From NCBI RefSeq assembly GCF_040549485.1, contig NZ_JBEPTK010000026.1, forward strand, positions 1-43,242: DNA of 43,242 nucleotides. The letters run 5' to 3'. Position 1 is the first letter of the stretch. Every line of letters starts with the position of its first letter. The notes beneath the pieces are model-generated. The model saw only the letters and a list, made by a program, of their open reading frames with translations. It ran no database searches and was not told the DNA's origin. A program made the position numbers and the translations under genes. This DNA comes from Constrictibacter sp. MBR-5 (GTDB taxonomy: Bacteria > Pseudomonadota > Alphaproteobacteria > JAJUGE01). Shown one piece after another: positions 41,384-43,242 of the stretch.

Positions 41384-41636
41384 TGCACACTTCCTGCACA
41401 GCCAGAAAACGGCCTGTAAGCCATTGATGAAGAACGCGAAAATCCTCGCCCCTTACCTTGCCAACGTGAGGGTCGAGGGTTCGAATCCCTTCTCCCGCTC
41501 CAAGTTTTCGGAGCAATATCAAGGCGCTAGCCCGGTCGGGCCGGCGCCTTTCGCGTTTCCGCGCACAGCCCCAAAATCTCCGATTCAGCTATATCAAAGG
41601 CTTAGAAAAGTCGGTTTTGTGCACAAATCGTGCACA
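41384..41636. other. Two pairs of TGCACA boxes around the attachment site
   Basis: TGCACA occurs at 41384, 41395, 41620 and 41631. Within each pair the boxes are exactly 11 bp apart. One pair lies left and one right of the tRNA fragment. The right pair includes the palindrome TTGTGCACAA. They could be arm-type binding sites of the integrase. Confidence 0.4.
41453..41502 (+). repeat. 3' fragment of tRNA-Gly(GCC), probable att site
   Basis: From the anticodon loop on (TTGCCAA, anticodon 41460-41462), the sequence gives a variable loop, a T arm (GAGGG-TTCGAAT-CCCTT), an acceptor strand (CTCCCGC), discriminator T and an encoded CCA ending at 41502. U73 and the CCCGCTCCA end match tRNA-Gly. The 5' half (GCGGGAG..., D arm) is absent upstream, so it is not a working tRNA gene. 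The break at the anticodon stem is where tyrosine integrases commonly cut. Confidence 0.75.
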
Positions 41637-41710
41637 ACACGGCTTGCTGATTCAATAATGACAGTCGAGCGGCGGCTCTCATACCATGCTGAAGTTGGTG
41701 ATTTCGAAGC

Positions 41711-43048
41711 GTGGTACGCATTGTGAAAAAACACGTGATTTTTCCCGGACTCCAGTTGTACACCCGCGCCGACATGATCGGCGATTCGATCTACTGTTAC
41801 TTCAAACACGGGCGCAGAGCGGTTCGACGTTCTATGGAAACGGCTGACCTCGGCGTCGCTATTCAGCGTGCAGTCGACCTGTACAACCGCTTCCAGGCAG
41901 GTGAAGGGGATCGTGCCGAGAAGGTCATGCGGAAGCCCTCGTTCAATGCCGTCGCCAAAAGCTTCTTGGAGTCGGTGAGGTCGCACTCCGACTACGCGAA
42001 CAAGGAAACCGTGGTGCGTCGATTCTTCGTGCCGTTCTTCGACGGAGAACTCGGCCGGACGATCGATGCGGTCACCCAGAGCGATATCGCCGCCTACCTG
42101 GAATGGCGGCGGACCTACCATAGTCGCCCTCGGCAGTCCGAGCAGGTTGCCTACGATCGCAATGGTAAGCGCATCCTCGCAAAGCGGCAGACCTACGGTG
42201 AACCCACCGGAAAGACGCTGAACCGCGAAAATATCGCCCTGCGGCAGTTGCTGGATCATGCCGTGACGAAGGGATGGCTGAAGAAGGCCGACGTGCCGAC
42301 CGTCCCGGCGATGAAGCAGAAGAAGAATCGCAGGCGGGCCTTCTCGCCGTCTGATTACGATCGGATGTGTCGGGTGGCGCAGGAACGGATCGATGCGGTT
42401 GCCGACGCCCGGCAGCGGCATCAGCGCACGGTTCTGCTGGATTTCCTCATCGTCGTGCGGTTCACAGGGCTGCGCCCGCACGAAGCCTACGGTCTCACCT
42501 GGGCCGACGTTCATATGGAAGATCGCTTCCTGCACGTCGCTGGAGGAAAGACCGGCGAACGTGACGTCGCGCTTTTGGACGATGAAGTCGTGGATCGGCT
42601 TCATGAAATCCGGAAGCGCCACACCAAGCAGCAGGGCGGCAAACTCGATCCCGCGACCTCCGTGTTCGCCGGCTTCACCGGCAAGCCTACCGGCGACGTC
42701 AAAAAGGCCTTCGGGACGCTGCTGAAGGCCTGCAGCTTTCAGCATTCGACGGCGAAGGATTATTGCCAGTACTCACTGCGTCACCTGTACGCGACCGACC
42801 TGGTGGGCCGAGGCTGCCAGGACGGCATTCTCGCCAAATTGATGGGCACGAGCCGCGAAATGATCCAGGACTTCTATGACCACGCGACAGTCGAGATGGC
42901 GCGCCGCTGGGTCGAAGAGCGCGAGCGGGCAGGGCGGCATCTGCGCCGGCCAGGCGAATCGGATGAACTGAGGCTGCTCGACCCGGATCTCGACGATCGG
43001 CGGATCGTGTTGGGCGCGGATGGAGCGCTGAGGGTCGAGGCGGCGTAG
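41711..43048 (+). CDS. Tyrosine recombinase / site-specific integrase
   Basis: The 445-residue enzyme has an N-terminal arm-binding part, a SAM-like core-binding domain (~residues 75-210) and a C-terminal catalytic domain. The catalytic residues are Arg in RFTGLRPHEAYGLTW, a Lys in GGKTGE, His-Arg in YSLRHLYATDLVGRG, then MGTSREMIQDFYDH with the nucleophilic Tyr. The start is a GTG (41711), or a second GTG four codons on. It lies 208 bp behind the tRNA fragment and reads away from it, the place expected for the integrase of the element to the right. Confidence 0.9.
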   Translation: MVRIVKKHVIFPGLQLYTRADMIGDSIYCYFKHGRRAVRRSMETADLGVAIQRAVDLYNRFQAGEGDRAEKVMRKPSFNAVAKSFLESVRSHSDYANKETVVRRFFVPFFDGELGRTIDAVTQSDIAAYLEWRRTYHSRPRQSEQVAYDRNGKRILAKRQTYGEPTGKTLNRENIALRQLLDHAVTKGWLKKADVPTVPAMKQKKNRRRAFSPSDYDRMCRVAQERIDAVADARQRHQRTVLLDFLIVVRFTGLRPHEAYGLTWADVHMEDRFLHVAGGKTGERDVALLDDEVVDRLHEIRKRHTKQQGGKLDPATSVFAGFTGKPTGDVKKAFGTLLKACSFQHSTAKDYCQYSLRHLYATDLVGRGCQDGILAKLMGTSREMIQDFYDHATVEMARRWVEERERAGRHLRRPGESDELRLLDPDLDDRRIVLGADGALRVEAA

Positions 43049-43054
43049 CCGGGG

Positions 43055-43086
43055 TGGGGCAGCGGTCCCTTTCGGCTGCTGCCCCA
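43055..43086 (+). terminator. Inverted repeat behind the integrase gene
   Basis: TGGGGCAGC and GCTGCCCCA form perfect 9-bp arms around a 14-nt loop, 6 nt after the stop. No T-run follows. The remaining sequence to the window end has no recognised gene. Confidence 0.45.
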
Positions 43087-43242
43087 GAGGCCTCCCAGGA
43101 CGCCCTGGGGCGTCGCTGGGTGGGACTCGGTGAACAGAGCCGGGTAGAGTGGAGACCCCCTTGGCACGTCCCAGAATGTTTCCCAGGAAACATGAGGATG
43201 GGCAGGGCACCCTCGGTCGCGGAGCCGCCTTTGAAGCCAATC

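Noticed and set aside
1-43242. CRISPR arrays
   Set aside because: No array of direct repeats with regular unique spacers was seen; the only tandem repeats are the short coding repeats of the NPCAAK genes.

Overview
The window is high-GC DNA from a Gram-negative bacterium, most likely an alphaproteobacterium of the Caulobacter/sphingomonad type. The pointers are a SigF/NrsF sigma-anti-sigma pair, GTAAC(C/T)-N15/16-NGAA promoter-like sites, a bufferin (DUF2282/MNIO) operon, an alphaproteobacterial mer cluster and the sphingomonad-like style of the decayed genes. It looks like an accessory metal- and thiol-stress region rather than core chromosome. Taxonomy is inferred from gene families only.

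Layout. 1-5.7 kb is a decayed zone: the 3' part of an AAA+ ATPase gene, remnants of three insertion sequences (IS256, IS66 and IS3 types), a YubB/DUF1281-like gene, a small Tat-signal protein carrying a fragment of the FtsZ fold, several frameshifted remnants, and two diverged copies of a ~210-bp repeat that opens with an 18-20 bp palindrome. 5.7-16.8 kb is a long minus-strand block: CcdA, periplasmic thioredoxin, a Cys-rich membrane protein and DUF3179; then a metallophosphoesterase-like/radical SAM fusion; then GH15, a mercuric-reductase-like flavoprotein, a TVP38 membrane protein and an SSS symporter; then a secreted protein with six Cys hexapeptide repeats. 17.0-19.2 kb encodes the ECF sigma factor, its NrsF-type anti-sigma factor and a DUF6969-like protein. 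19.4-22.3 kb is merR-merTPFA. 22.4-26.1 kb has a porin with a small lipoprotein (minus) and a second NPCAAK-repeat secreted peptide followed by a YeeE/YedE transporter (plus). 26.2-31.4 kb is a Cu/Ag-type RND system (cusBA) with a small Cys-rich leader protein. 31.6-35.4 kb has YHS, DUF547 and peroxiredoxin-like genes and, divergently, an adenylate/guanylate cyclase. 35.7-39.2 kb is bufABCD with a flavodoxin-family gene behind it. 39.2-41.3 kb holds an MFS remnant, a methyltransferase and a DUF6641-like gene. At 41.45 kb there is a 3' fragment of tRNA-Gly(GCC) followed by a tyrosine integrase, which looks like a junction between two tandem integrated elements.

How it fits together. Ten GTAAC-N15/16-NGAA sites lie in intergenic DNA and point at nine of the accessory transcription units plus the cyclase. 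Two of them (8589-8614 and 10597-10622) match GTAACC-N16-CGAA, the consensus reported for Caulobacter SigF, at every specified position. The proposal is that the local SigF/NrsF pair controls a compact regulon. Its members would make three secreted Cys-rich peptides (one bufferin and two NPCAAK-repeat proteins), the enzyme that modifies the bufferin, thiol redox partners (CcdA/thioredoxin, flavodoxin-family and peroxiredoxin-like proteins), a sulfur-compound transporter and a porin. Each of the three Cys-rich peptide genes is followed within 25 nt of its stop codon by a strong RNA hairpin. The mer and cus units appear to be separately regulated metal-resistance modules in the same neighbourhood.
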